Source: Comamonadaceae bacterium (GTDB lineage: Bacteria > Pseudomonadota > Gammaproteobacteria > Burkholderiales > Burkholderiaceae_C). From it: a stretch of 64,000 nucleotides of DNA. Each line of letters begins with the position of its first letter. Position 1 is the first letter of the stretch. This document shows positions 17,293 through 25,832 of this stretch, piece by piece. The notes beneath the pieces are model-generated. The model was not told the DNA's origin. It made no database searches and saw only the letters and a program-made list of their open reading frames with translations. Both the position numbers and the translations under genes were made by a program. The stretch lies in NCBI GenBank assembly GCA_027488985.1, contig JAIYAR010000010.1:434001-498000 (forward strand), given 5' to 3'.

Positions 17293-18302
17293 CAGTGCTT
17301 CCCGGCCCGAAAGGCGCGCAGGTGCACGAAAACCTCATCAAAAGTGTCGGCCGGAACCATGGCTCCGCGGATCCGCGGGTAGAGCTGTTCGGCAAGCGCG
17401 TTCCACTCGCGCATTTGCGCTTCGTTGGGCCGGTTGACGACGAGGCCACGCTTTTGCATCGCACTCACCGCTTCATCCACCTCTTTGCGCGCCTGCGCCC
17501 GCATCGCGAGGCCTGCTTTTTCGCCTGCTTTGCGGAGTGCGTCCTGACCGGCGGGCGTCATGGAATCCCACGCCTTCTGGGTGACGACCAGCGCGCCGAC
17601 AATGGGCGCCCAGTTGATGTCCAGCATGTGTTTGGCGGTGCCGAAAACCTGGCTTGCCAATGCGAAATATGGCGTGGAAGGCAGTACATCAATCATGCCG
17701 GTCTGGATGGCGGCAAGTGCGTCGCCGGTTTCCAGTGGAACCGGGGTGTAACCCAGGCTTTTCATGATGGCTTGCTGCTCCGGCTCGCTGCCCCATGCAA
17801 AGAATTTGCGGCTTTTGAAATCGCCGGGGCTGAATGCTGCTTCTTTACTGAAGAACCTCACCCAGCCTGCATCGCCCCAACCAATCACCACAAAACCCTT
17901 GTCCAGGAAACGCTTCTCCATGCCGGCGCGCATTTTGTCCCGCACGTAATCGATTTCTTCCCAGCTCCTGAATAGCAGAGGCAAGTTTTGGAGTGCGGCA
18001 ATACTGGGTTCGATATCTCGCAACCCTACTACCGACATCAAGCCGCCCTGCAACTGGCCGATGCGCATGCGTCGAACGATCTCTGCCTCGCCACCCTGGC
18101 TGCCATCCGTGAATACCGTGAAGCGCGCACCGGCGCCTTGGGCGGTGCGCCAAGCCTCGCCCAGCTCCAGCAGTGACTGGTGATAGAGCGAATTTTTCGG
18201 CACCACACTGGCGATGCGAAGTTGTGCCACCTGGGCCTGGCTGGTGAGTGGCAAAGCAAGGCTGGCGAGCAAAGTGAGAATCAGGCGGCGGGGGTTCTGC
18301 AT
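17292..18302 (-). CDS. TRAP transporter periplasmic solute-binding protein (DctP type)
   Basis: 336 residues with a Sec signal peptide (MQNPRRLILTLLASLALPL, cleavage near SQA-QV). The DctP-family binding protein core has the 'P..s..h' opening (ASVVPKNSLYHQSLLELGEA) and the VPLETGDALAAIQTGMIDV region. The Arg that usually pins a substrate carboxylate lies in this fold but cannot be placed with certainty without alignment. It sits between the TatT lipoprotein gene (3 nt upstream) and the fused permease (1-nt overlap), forming a complete transporter operon. Confidence 0.92.
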   Translation of the reverse strand: MQNPRRLILTLLASLALPLTSQAQVAQLRIASVVPKNSLYHQSLLELGEAWRTAQGAGARFTVFTDGSQGGEAEIVRRMRIGQLQGGLMSVVGLRDIEPSIAALQNLPLLFRSWEEIDYVRDKMRAGMEKRFLDKGFVVIGWGDAGWVRFFSKEAAFSPGDFKSRKFFAWGSEPEQQAIMKSLGYTPVPLETGDALAAIQTGMIDVLPSTPYFALASQVFGTAKHMLDINWAPIVGALVVTQKAWDSMTPAGQDALRKAGEKAGLAMRAQARKEVDEAVSAMQKRGLVVNRPNEAQMREWNALAEQLYPRIRGAMVPADTFDEVFVHLRAFRAGKH

Positions 18303-18305
18303 GAG

Positions 18306-19178
18306 TCAAAAACGGTCGTCAAGGGTGTTGAGCAGCCACTGCGCGCGTTCGCGCATGACTTCGTTGGATAAGTTGCGATGCGTTTGTGAGATTTGCAGCG
18401 CTTGCTGCAGCAGTGACTCAAAGCGGGGGCGATCACCAGCGGGTAAAGCCAATGCTTCTGCCTCAGCTACGTACACCCCCGCATTTCGGCCCGCGCCGGA
18501 TTGCGCAGCACGCGCAAAGTAGGCAGAAGCTTTGCCGACGCTACCGCCGGGGCGCGAAGCCTCCAGTGTCCCTAGCAAAGAGGCGATGGCACCTTCATCA
18601 TGGTGTGGGGCCAAGGCATCTGCAGCCTGTGCCAGCCGCAGCACCTGCGGCAAATCGGCCACGCGATCAGGCTGGTCCTTGCTGAGTGAAATAGATGCGG
18701 CCCATGCCGCTGCCGTCCAATACGCCAGGCCGACCTGCTCGGCACGGAGTGGCACGGGCTTGTCCGACGCGAGTGCCTCCAGCAGGCCGGGCTGTTGCAA
18801 AGTCAGGGCGCGCATGCCGTGCTGCTTGGCGCGTTCATAAAGGCGTGCGGCGCGCTGCCGTTGCTGCAGGGCTGCTTTGACATCCTGTGTTTCAAGCTTC
18901 TCCGCTTCGAAGGCCACGAAGGCATAGGCGTATTGGGTGAAGCCACTGCTCACCGAAGTGGCCAGCGCAGTGTGGGCAGGCGTTTTCAAGAGCACTGATT
19001 CCGACAGTTTCAAATAAAAAGCGCTCGCCTCGCGTGCAAGTTGCAAGTCATCTTCTGCCGCAGAAGACTGGGTGGCCAGAGCATCTGCCATTCCCTTGGT
19101 GACAATGCTTTGGGTAGAGCAAGCAGACAACAATCCGCACAATCCGAGTGCAAATACCGGTAAAAAAGACACACGCAT
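18306..19178 (-). CDS. TatT-like TPR lipoprotein associated with TRAP transporter
   Basis: 290 residues with a lipoprotein signal (VFALGLCGLLSAC, lipobox LSAC), followed by an all-helical TPR-like body (FYLKLSESVLLKTPAH, AARLYERAKQHGMRAL, ASAYFARAAQSGAGRNAGV). This fits the TRAP transporter TatT component family, first described in Treponema as a trimeric periplasmic partner of the TRAP binding protein (TPAT transporters). The gene is first in the operon, directly before dctP (3-nt gap), which supports a physical partnership. The basis is motif and context; no alignment was run. Confidence 0.85.
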   Translation of the reverse strand: MRVSFLPVFALGLCGLLSACSTQSIVTKGMADALATQSSAAEDDLQLAREASAFYLKLSESVLLKTPAHTALATSVSSGFTQYAYAFVAFEAEKLETQDVKAALQQRQRAARLYERAKQHGMRALTLQQPGLLEALASDKPVPLRAEQVGLAYWTAAAWAASISLSKDQPDRVADLPQVLRLAQAADALAPHHDEGAIASLLGTLEASRPGGSVGKASAYFARAAQSGAGRNAGVYVAEAEALALPAGDRPRFESLLQQALQISQTHRNLSNEVMRERAQWLLNTLDDRF

Positions 19179-19370
19179 CTTGGCAGTATGTCATGGGTAA
19201 AGCCGAGTTTTGCGGGGCTGTATTCGGCTGTTGTTGAGCACACGAAACGAGCACGGAATCACAAAAAACCTGCGTCGTGTCACGATCTTGAAACAGGATG
19301 CGCATAGGCCCTGCGGTGCTACCGTTGCCACCCTGTGCGTGAAGAAAACCACACGCGTTTGACACCCAGA

Positions 19371-19404
19371 AAGAAGCCCGGACCGTTACCGGTCCGGGCT
19401 TCTT
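19371..19404 (-). terminator. Terminator after the PDH operon
   Basis: A 15-bp perfect stem (AAGAAGCCCGGACCG with its complement, loop of 4) lies 22 nt downstream of the lpdA stop. On the minus strand it ends in TTCTTTC, a short U-rich tail. The near-symmetry could allow weaker termination in the other direction. Confidence 0.88.
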
Positions 19405-19425
19405 GTTGTGCGGATTCAGCTCGCT

Positions 19426-21261
19426 TTACTTCTTGGCCGGCGGCACATCCGTACAGCTGCCGTGCGCAATCTCCGCCGCCATGCCGATGCTCTCGCCCAG
19501 CGTGGGGTGCGGGTGGATGGTCTTGCCGATATCCACCGCGTCAGCGCCCATCTCGATGGCCAAAGCGATCTCGCCGATCATGTCGCCCGCGTGAGTGCCG
19601 ACCATGCCGCCGCCCAGGATCTTGCCGTGGCCGTGCGCTTCCGGAGAGTCATCAAACAACAGTTTGGTAACGCCTTCGTCGCGGCCATTGGCAATCGCGC
19701 GGCCAGATGCGGTCCAGGGGAACAGGCCCTTCTTGACCTTGATGCCTTGCGCCTTGGCCTGGTCTTCGGTGAGGCCGACCCATGCCACTTCAGGGTCGGT
19801 GTAGGCCACGCTTGGGATGACGCGAGCATTGAACGCCGCAGCAGCCAATTCCTTGTTGCCTTGCAGTTCACCGGCAATCACTTCGGCTGCGACGTGCGCT
19901 TCATGCACCGCCTTGTGCGCCAGCATGGGCTGGCCCACGATGTCGCCGATGGCGAAGATGTGCGGCACGTTGGTGCGCATCTGGATGTCGACGTTGATGA
20001 AGCCACGGTCGGTCACGGCCACACCGGCTTTCTCCGCGCTGATCTTCTTGCCGTTGGGCGTGCGACCCACGGCTTGTAGCACCAGGTCGTACACCTGCGG
20101 AGCGGGGGCGGTGCCGCCCTCTTCAGCTGCGGCGAATGTCACTTCGATGCCTTCAGGCAAGGCGCGTGCGGACACGGTCTTGGTCTTGAGCATGATGTTG
20201 TCGAAGCGCTTGGCGTTCATCTTTTGCCAGATCTTGACCAAGTCGCGGTCGGCACCCTGCATCAGGCCGTCCATCATTTCCACCACGTCCAGGCGGGCGC
20301 CCAGTGTGCTGTAGACGGTACCCATTTCCAGGCCGATGATGCCGCCACCCAAAATCAACATGCGCTTGGGCACTTCCTTGAGCTCCAAGGCGCCGGTGGA
20401 GTCCACAACACGTGGATCGTTGGGCATGAAGGACAAACGCACAGCTTGTGAACCGGCCGCGATGATGGCGCACTTGAAGGCGATGACCTTCTTGCTGCCG
20501 GTCTTCTCTTGCGCAGTGCCGCTGGTTTCTTCCACTTCGAGGTGGTTGGCACCTACGAAATTGGCGTAGCCGCGCACAGTCGTCACCTTGCGCATCTTGG
20601 CCATGGCGGCCAGGCCGCCGGTCAGCTTGCCGATGACCTTTTCTTTGTGGCCGCGCAGCTTGTCGATGTTGACCACGGGCGCGCCGAAGTCCACACCCAG
20701 GTCCGCCATGTGGCTGACTTCGTCCATGACGGCTGCCACGTGCAGCAAGGCCTTGGAGGGGATGCAACCCACGTTCAGGCACACGCCGCCCAGGGTGGCG
20801 TAACGCTCGACCACGATGACTTTCAGGCCCAAGTCTGCCGCACGGAAAGCCGCGGAGTAACCGCCGGGCCCGCCACCGATGACGACCACGTCGCACTCCA
20901 GATCGGCACTGCCGCCGAAGCTGCTGGCCACAGGAGCCGGGGTCGCCGGGGCCGCTACAGAAACAGGAGCTGCTGGCGCAGACGCTGCGGGCGCTGTGGC
21001 CGGTTTTGCTTCAGAAACTGCACCAGCAGCTTCGAGCATCACGACCACTGAACCCTGCTTGACCTTATCGCCGATTTTGACTTTGAGTTCGGTCACCACA
21101 CCGCCGTGGCTAGCCGGGATCTCCATGGAGGCCTTGTCGGACTCCACGGTGATCAGGCTTTGCTCGGGCTTGATGGTGTCGCCGACTTTGACCAGCAGTT
21201 CGATGACCGCGACTTCGTCGAAGTCACCGATGTCCGGAACCTTGATTTCTACGATTGCCAT
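19426..21261 (-). CDS. lpdA: Dihydrolipoyl dehydrogenase (PDH E3) with N-terminal lipoyl domain
   Basis: 611 residues. A lipoyl domain occupies residues 1-80, with the lipoylated lysine in ESDKASMEIP. A Pro/Ala linker (about 85-115) follows, then the flavin-disulfide reductase core. This has GGGPGGYSAAFRAADLG (FAD), the redox pair GGVCLNVGCIPSKALL, the NAD-binding GGGIIGLEMG and the C-terminal HAHPTL-type active-site region (TIHPHPTLGE). It reoxidises dihydrolipoyl groups of AceF using NAD+. E3 with its own lipoyl domain is known in betaproteobacterial PDH operons. The gene is 15 nt after aceF and is the last of the operon. Confidence 0.96.
   Translation of the reverse strand: MAIVEIKVPDIGDFDEVAVIELLVKVGDTIKPEQSLITVESDKASMEIPASHGGVVTELKVKIGDKVKQGSVVVMLEAAGAVSEAKPATAPAASAPAAPVSVAAPATPAPVASSFGGSADLECDVVVIGGGPGGYSAAFRAADLGLKVIVVERYATLGGVCLNVGCIPSKALLHVAAVMDEVSHMADLGVDFGAPVVNIDKLRGHKEKVIGKLTGGLAAMAKMRKVTTVRGYANFVGANHLEVEETSGTAQEKTGSKKVIAFKCAIIAAGSQAVRLSFMPNDPRVVDSTGALELKEVPKRMLILGGGIIGLEMGTVYSTLGARLDVVEMMDGLMQGADRDLVKIWQKMNAKRFDNIMLKTKTVSARALPEGIEVTFAAAEEGGTAPAPQVYDLVLQAVGRTPNGKKISAEKAGVAVTDRGFINVDIQMRTNVPHIFAIGDIVGQPMLAHKAVHEAHVAAEVIAGELQGNKELAAAAFNARVIPSVAYTDPEVAWVGLTEDQAKAQGIKVKKGLFPWTASGRAIANGRDEGVTKLLFDDSPEAHGHGKILGGGMVGTHAGDMIGEIALAIEMGADAVDIGKTIHPHPTLGESIGMAAEIAHGSCTDVPPAKK
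20951..20996. repeat. 46-bp exact repeat, lpdA copy
   Basis: A 46-base block in the lpdA Pro/Ala linker is identical, in the same orientation, to 22616-22661 in aceF. Both encode the same linker peptide (AAPASAPAAPVSVAA). Confidence 0.9.
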
Positions 21262-21276
21262 ATTCAGGTTCCTGTC

Positions 21277-22938
21277 TTAGAGCAGCACGCGGCGGAAGTC
21301 ACCCAGGATCTGGCCCAGGTACACGTTGAAGCGCGCCGCAGCGGCGCCGTCGATCACGCGGTGGTCCCAGGTCAGCGACAAGGGCAACATCAGGCGTGGC
21401 TGGAAGGCCTTGCCGTCCCACACGGGTTCCATCTGGCTCTTGCAGACGCCCAGAATAGCGACTTCAGGCGCGTTGATGATGGGCGTGAAATAACGACCAC
21501 CGATACCACCCAATGAAGAGATGGTGAAGGTCGCGCCACTCATGTCGGCAGGGCCGAGCTTGCCGTCTCTAGCCTTCTTGGCCAGCTCACCCATTTCCTG
21601 GCTGATCTGGAAAATGCCTTTCTTGTCGGCGTCCTTGATCACAGGCACCACCAAGCCGTTAGGCGTGTCGGCCGCAAAGCCGATGTGGTAGTACTGCTTG
21701 TAGATCAGCGCATCGCCGTCCAGCGAGCTGTTGAACTCGGGGAACTTCTTGAGCGCAGCCACGCAGGCCTTGATCAGGAAAGCCAACATGGTGACCTTGA
21801 TGCCCGACTTCTCGTTCTCTTTGTTGGTAGAGACGCGGAAGGCTTCGAGATCGGTGATGTCGGCGTCGTCGTGGTTAGTGACGGCCGGGATCATGACCGC
21901 GTTGCGCAGCAGGTTGGCACCGCTGATCTTCTTGATGCGGGACAGCTCCTTGCGCTCGATCGGGCCGAATTTGGCAAAGTCCACCTTCGGCCAGGGGATC
22001 AGGCCCAAGCCTGCACCGTCGTTGCTGCCAGAAGCCTTGGCTTGCGCAGCAATGGCCAAGGTCTGCACCGCGCCGCTCATCACGGAACGGGTGAAGCCTT
22101 GCACGTCCGCCTCGGTGATACGGCCCTTGAGGCCGGAACCCTTGACTTCATTCAAAGGCACGCCCAGTTCGCGGGCGAACTTGCGCACGGATGGGGATGC
22201 ATGGGGCAAACCGAGGGTGGTGCCACCGGGCGCATGCGCGGGCACCGCCACAGCAGCAGGCGCTGCAACAGCAGCAGCTACCGGAGCGGGTGCCGCAACT
22301 GCTGCTACGGGCGCTGCAGCAACAGGCGCCGCTACAGGAGCCGGGGCAGCGGCAGCCACACCTTCCAGAATCACCACCAGGTCACCGATGTTCACGGTGT
22401 CACCCAGTTTGACCTTGATTTCCTTGACCACACCGGCGGTGCTGGAAGGAATCTCCATGGAAGCCTTGTCAGACTCCACGGTGATCAGGCTCTGCTCCAC
22501 CTTCACGGTGTCGCCGACCTTGACCAGCAGTTCGATGACGGCCACGTCCTTGAAGTCGCCAATGTCGGGCACGCGCACCTCTACCGGGCCGGAGGCTGCT
22601 GGCGCTGCCACCGGAGCCGCTACAGAAACAGGAGCTGCTGGCGCAGACGCTGCGGGCGCTGGAGTCGCTTTTGCCTCTGCAACGGGCGCTGCTGCAGCAC
22701 CCGCGGCTTCCAAGATGACCACCACAGAACCCTCTTTGACCTTGTCGCCAATCGCGATCTTGATTTCCTTGACCACACCGGCGGTGCTGGAAGGAATCTC
22801 CATGGAGGCCTTGTCAGACTCCACAGTGATCAGGCTCTGCTCTACCTTCACGGTATCGCCCACTTTGACCATCAGTTCGATGACCGCGACTTCGTCGAAG
22901 TCACCGATATCCGGGACTTTTACTTCTACCAATGCCAT
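21277..22938 (-). CDS. aceF: Pyruvate dehydrogenase E2, dihydrolipoamide acetyltransferase
   Basis: 553 residues: two lipoyl domains (about 1-76 and 118-192, each with ESDKASMEIPSS), separated by Ala/Pro linkers. A peripheral subunit-binding domain (SPSVRKFARELGVPLNEVKG) and the catalytic acetyltransferase domain, ending in LTWDHRVIDGAAAARF with its catalytic histidine, follow. It transfers acetyl from lipoyl-lysine to CoA and forms the core of the PDH complex. It lies 19 nt after aceE and 15 nt before lpdA. Two lipoyl domains rather than the three of E. coli is common in betaproteobacteria. Parts of the two lipoyl domains are almost identical at DNA level (see repeats). Confidence 0.97.
   Translation of the reverse strand: MALVEVKVPDIGDFDEVAVIELMVKVGDTVKVEQSLITVESDKASMEIPSSTAGVVKEIKIAIGDKVKEGSVVVILEAAGAAAAPVAEAKATPAPAASAPAAPVSVAAPVAAPAASGPVEVRVPDIGDFKDVAVIELLVKVGDTVKVEQSLITVESDKASMEIPSSTAGVVKEIKVKLGDTVNIGDLVVILEGVAAAAPAPVAAPVAAAPVAAVAAPAPVAAAVAAPAAVAVPAHAPGGTTLGLPHASPSVRKFARELGVPLNEVKGSGLKGRITEADVQGFTRSVMSGAVQTLAIAAQAKASGSNDGAGLGLIPWPKVDFAKFGPIERKELSRIKKISGANLLRNAVMIPAVTNHDDADITDLEAFRVSTNKENEKSGIKVTMLAFLIKACVAALKKFPEFNSSLDGDALIYKQYYHIGFAADTPNGLVVPVIKDADKKGIFQISQEMGELAKKARDGKLGPADMSGATFTISSLGGIGGRYFTPIINAPEVAILGVCKSQMEPVWDGKAFQPRLMLPLSLTWDHRVIDGAAAARFNVYLGQILGDFRRVLL
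22414..22509. repeat. 96-bp near-identical repeat, second lipoyl domain of aceF
   Basis: Matches 22759-22854 in the same gene with only 3 differences in 96 bases, in the same orientation. It encodes the lipoyl-lysine hairpin of the second lipoyl domain. Confidence 0.9.
22616..22661. repeat. 46-bp exact repeat, aceF copy
   Basis: Identical to 20951-20996 in lpdA, same orientation. It lies in the linker between the two lipoyl domains of aceF. Confidence 0.9.
22759..22854. repeat. 96-bp near-identical repeat, first lipoyl domain of aceF
   Basis: Partner of 22414-22509; 3 mismatches over 96 bases, all apparently synonymous (for example GAGGCC against GAAGCC). Confidence 0.9.
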
Positions 22939-22957
22939 GTTGTTGTCTCCGGAGTTC

Positions 22958-25666
22958 TTAGGCGTACAGGGGGTTGACCTTGTCGGTATTGATGCCGTAC
23001 TTGGCGATGGCTTCTGCCACCTTGGCCACGGGCACGGTACCGTCTTCGCTCAGCGCCTTCAGGGCGGCAACCACGATGTAGTGGCGGTTCACCTCAAAGT
23101 GCTCACGCAGCTTGCTGCGGAAGTCGGAGCGGCCGAAGCCGTCAGTGCCCAGCACCTTGTACGTACGGCCCTTGGGCACGAACGGACGGATCTGCTCGGC
23201 ATAGGCCTTCATGTAGTCGGTAGAAGCGATAACCGGGCCAGTGGACTTTTCCAATTGCTGAGCCACGAAGGACACGCGCGGTGTTTCCAGCGGGTGCAGC
23301 AGGTTCCAGCGGTCAGCGTCCTGACCGTCGCGGGTCAGTTCGTTGAAACTTGGGCAGCTCCACACGTCGGCACCGATGCCCCAGTCTTTTTCCAGCAATT
23401 CTTGCGCGGCGATGCTTTCGCGCAGGATGGTGCCGGAGCCCAGGAGTTGCACGCGGGGTGCCTTCTTGGTGAGCGCAGGGCCCGCTTTGCACTGGTACAT
23501 GCCCTTGATGATCTGCTCTTCCGTGCCGGGCTGCAGGCCTGGCATGGGGTAGTTTTCGTTCAACAGGGTAAGGTAGTAGAAGACGTTGTCTTGCTTCTCG
23601 ACCATACGCTTCAAACCGTGGTGCAGGATGACGCCAACTTCGTGGGCGAAGGTCGGATCGTAAGAAATACAGTTCGGAATAGTGCCGGCCATGATGTGGC
23701 TGTGGCCGTCTTCGTGCTGCAAGCCTTCACCGTTCAGGGTGGTACGGCCGGAAGTGCCGCCCAACAGGAAGCCGCGCGCTTGCATGTCGCCAGCCGCCCA
23801 AGCCAAGTCGCCAATGCGCTGGAAGCCGAACATAGAGTAGTACACGTAGAACGGCACCATGATGCGGTTGCTGGTGGAGTAGCTGGTGGCAGCTGCGATC
23901 CAGCTGCTCATGCCGCCGGCTTCGTTGATGCCTTCTTGCAGAATCTGGCCGGCCTTGTCTTCCTTGTAGTACATGACCTGGTCTTTGTCGACCGGGGTGT
24001 ACTGCTGGCCTGCAGGGTTGTAGATACCCACTTGGCGGAACAAACCTTCCATACCGAAGGTACGGGCTTCATCCACCAGAATCGGCACCACGCGGGGCCC
24101 CAGAGCTTGGTCGCGCAGCAGCTGGGTCAGGAAACGCACATACGCCTGGGTGGTGGAAATCTCACGGCCTTCGGCGGTGGGTTCGATCACGGCCTTGAAG
24201 GTTTCCAAGGAAGGCACAGTAAATGATTCATCAGCCTTCACACGGCGGTGCGGCAGGTAGCCACCCAAGGCCTTGCGGCGCTCGTGCAGGTACTTCATTT
24301 CAGGCGTGTCGTCTGCAGGCTTGTAGAACGGCACCTTGGGCAATTCGCTGTCCGGCACAGGGATATTGAAGCGATCGCGGAAGGCCTTGATGTCTTCGTC
24401 GGTCAGCTTTTTGGTCTGGTGCACGGTGTTCTTGCCTTCACCGGCTTTGCCCATGCCGAAGCCCTTGACGGTCTTGATCAACAAAACAGTCGGCTCGCCC
24501 TTGTGGTTCACGGCCTTGTGGAAGGCCGCGTACACCTTCTTGGAGTCGTGGCCGCCGCGACGCAGATCGAAGATTTCTTCGTCTGACATCTTGGACACCA
24601 TTTCCAGCGTGCGGGGGTCCTTGCCGAAGAAATGCTTGCGGACGTAGGCGCCGTCGTTGGCCTTCATGGCCTGATAGTCGCCGTCCAGCGTGTCCATCAT
24701 GATTTTCTTGAGGGCGCCTTCCTTGTCGCGCGCCAGCAGGGCATCCCAACCGGAGCCCCACAAGAGCTTGATCACGTTCCAACCGGCACCGCGGAACTCG
24801 CCTTCAAGTTCTTGCACTATCTTGCCGTTGCCGCGCACCGGGCCGTCCAGGCGTTGCAAGTTGCAGTTGATCACGAAGACCAGGTTGTCCAAGCCTTCGC
24901 GAGCAGCCAAGCCGATGGCGCCCAGAGATTCGACCTCGTCCATTTCGCCGTCGCCGCAGAACACCCACACCTTGCGGTTTTCAGTATTGGCAATGCCGCG
25001 GGCGTGCAAATACTTCAGGAAACGGGCCTGGTAAATCGCCATCAATGGGCCCAAGCCCATGGACACGGTGGGGAACTGCCAGAACTCAGGCATCAGCTTG
25101 GGATGCGGGTAGCTGGACAGGCCCTTGCCATCCACTTCCTGGCGGAAGTTGAGCAACTGCTCTTCGGTCAGGCGCCCTTCAAGGTAGGCGCGGGCGTACA
25201 CACCGGGGGATACGTGGCCCTGGATGTAGAGACAGTCGCCGCCATGGTTTTCACTCTCGGCGTGCCAAAAGTGGTTGAAGCCGGCACCAAACAAGCTGGC
25301 CAGCGAGGCAAATGAGCCAATGTGACCACCCAAGTCCCCACCGTCTGCGGGGTTGTGGCGGTTGGCCTTCACGACCATGGCCATGGCATTCCAGCGCATG
25401 TAGGCCCGCAGACGCTCTTCAATTTCAAGGTTGCCGGGGGAACGCTCTTCGTCCTCGGGCTCAATGGTGTTCACGTAGCCGGTAGTGGCTGAGAAGGGCA
25501 TGTCGATGCTCTTCTGGCGTGCGTGCTCGAGCAGCTGCTCCAGCAGGAAGTGCGCGCGCTCGGGGCCCTCGGCCTCGATCACTGCGCTGAGCGCATCCAT
25601 CCATTCGCGGGTTTCCTGGCTGTCCACGTCGGACGCGCCTAAGGGATTCTGGGGAACTGCTGCCAT
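22958..25666 (-). CDS. aceE: Pyruvate dehydrogenase E1, homodimeric type
   Basis: 902 residues, the usual length for homodimeric AceE. The thiamine-diphosphate motif starts at GDGEMDEVESLGAI and continues to the conserved Asn (VINCNLQRLDGPV). The N-terminal GGHIGSFASLASLFGAGFNHF and the RTTLNGEGLQHEDGHS loop are family signatures. It decarboxylates pyruvate and acetylates the lipoyl groups of AceF. The start at 25666 (MAAVPQNPLGASDVD) has AGGAGACATCG just upstream. It is the first gene of aceE-aceF-lpdA and divergent from the histidine kinase gene, with a 166-nt shared control region containing palindromes. Confidence 0.97.
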   Translation of the reverse strand: MAAVPQNPLGASDVDSQETREWMDALSAVIEAEGPERAHFLLEQLLEHARQKSIDMPFSATTGYVNTIEPEDEERSPGNLEIEERLRAYMRWNAMAMVVKANRHNPADGGDLGGHIGSFASLASLFGAGFNHFWHAESENHGGDCLYIQGHVSPGVYARAYLEGRLTEEQLLNFRQEVDGKGLSSYPHPKLMPEFWQFPTVSMGLGPLMAIYQARFLKYLHARGIANTENRKVWVFCGDGEMDEVESLGAIGLAAREGLDNLVFVINCNLQRLDGPVRGNGKIVQELEGEFRGAGWNVIKLLWGSGWDALLARDKEGALKKIMMDTLDGDYQAMKANDGAYVRKHFFGKDPRTLEMVSKMSDEEIFDLRRGGHDSKKVYAAFHKAVNHKGEPTVLLIKTVKGFGMGKAGEGKNTVHQTKKLTDEDIKAFRDRFNIPVPDSELPKVPFYKPADDTPEMKYLHERRKALGGYLPHRRVKADESFTVPSLETFKAVIEPTAEGREISTTQAYVRFLTQLLRDQALGPRVVPILVDEARTFGMEGLFRQVGIYNPAGQQYTPVDKDQVMYYKEDKAGQILQEGINEAGGMSSWIAAATSYSTSNRIMVPFYVYYSMFGFQRIGDLAWAAGDMQARGFLLGGTSGRTTLNGEGLQHEDGHSHIMAGTIPNCISYDPTFAHEVGVILHHGLKRMVEKQDNVFYYLTLLNENYPMPGLQPGTEEQIIKGMYQCKAGPALTKKAPRVQLLGSGTILRESIAAQELLEKDWGIGADVWSCPSFNELTRDGQDADRWNLLHPLETPRVSFVAQQLEKSTGPVIASTDYMKAYAEQIRPFVPKGRTYKVLGTDGFGRSDFRSKLREHFEVNRHYIVVAALKALSEDGTVPVAKVAEAIAKYGINTDKVNPLYA

Positions 25667-25726
25667 CGATGTCTCCTGTTTACTTTGGCGTAATTTAGTG
25701 CGGTACGCCTAGTTTCTCATATTTGT

Positions 25727-25768
25727 TTTGAAATTTCAAATCATGCCTAGTCGTTTCATATATTGAAA
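25727..25768. promoter_or_regulatory. Two TGAAA/TTTCA palindromes between aceE and the histidine kinase
   Basis: A perfect 14-bp palindrome TTTGAAATTTCAAA lies at 25727-25740 and an interrupted one, TTTCA-TATAT-TGAAA, at about 25754-25768. They share the half-site TGAAA/TTTCA and sit about 60-100 nt upstream of aceE and 65-105 nt upstream of the kinase gene. They could be binding sites for a dimeric regulator of aceE; they do not match the PdhR consensus. The region is AT-rich, so a promoter is also likely here. Confidence 0.45.
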
Positions 25769-25832
25769 TAGTTATGCTGCTTTGCAGCACTTGTGAATCC
25801 GGACTCACCGCCCCCTCCCCTACACTCGGGCA

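Noticed and set aside
21685..24226. Long plus-strand frames (430 and 831 codons) opposite aceF/aceE
   Set aside because: Repetitive Ala/Thr/Ser translations are shadows of the lipoyl and linker repeats; the minus strand encodes clear PDH subunits.
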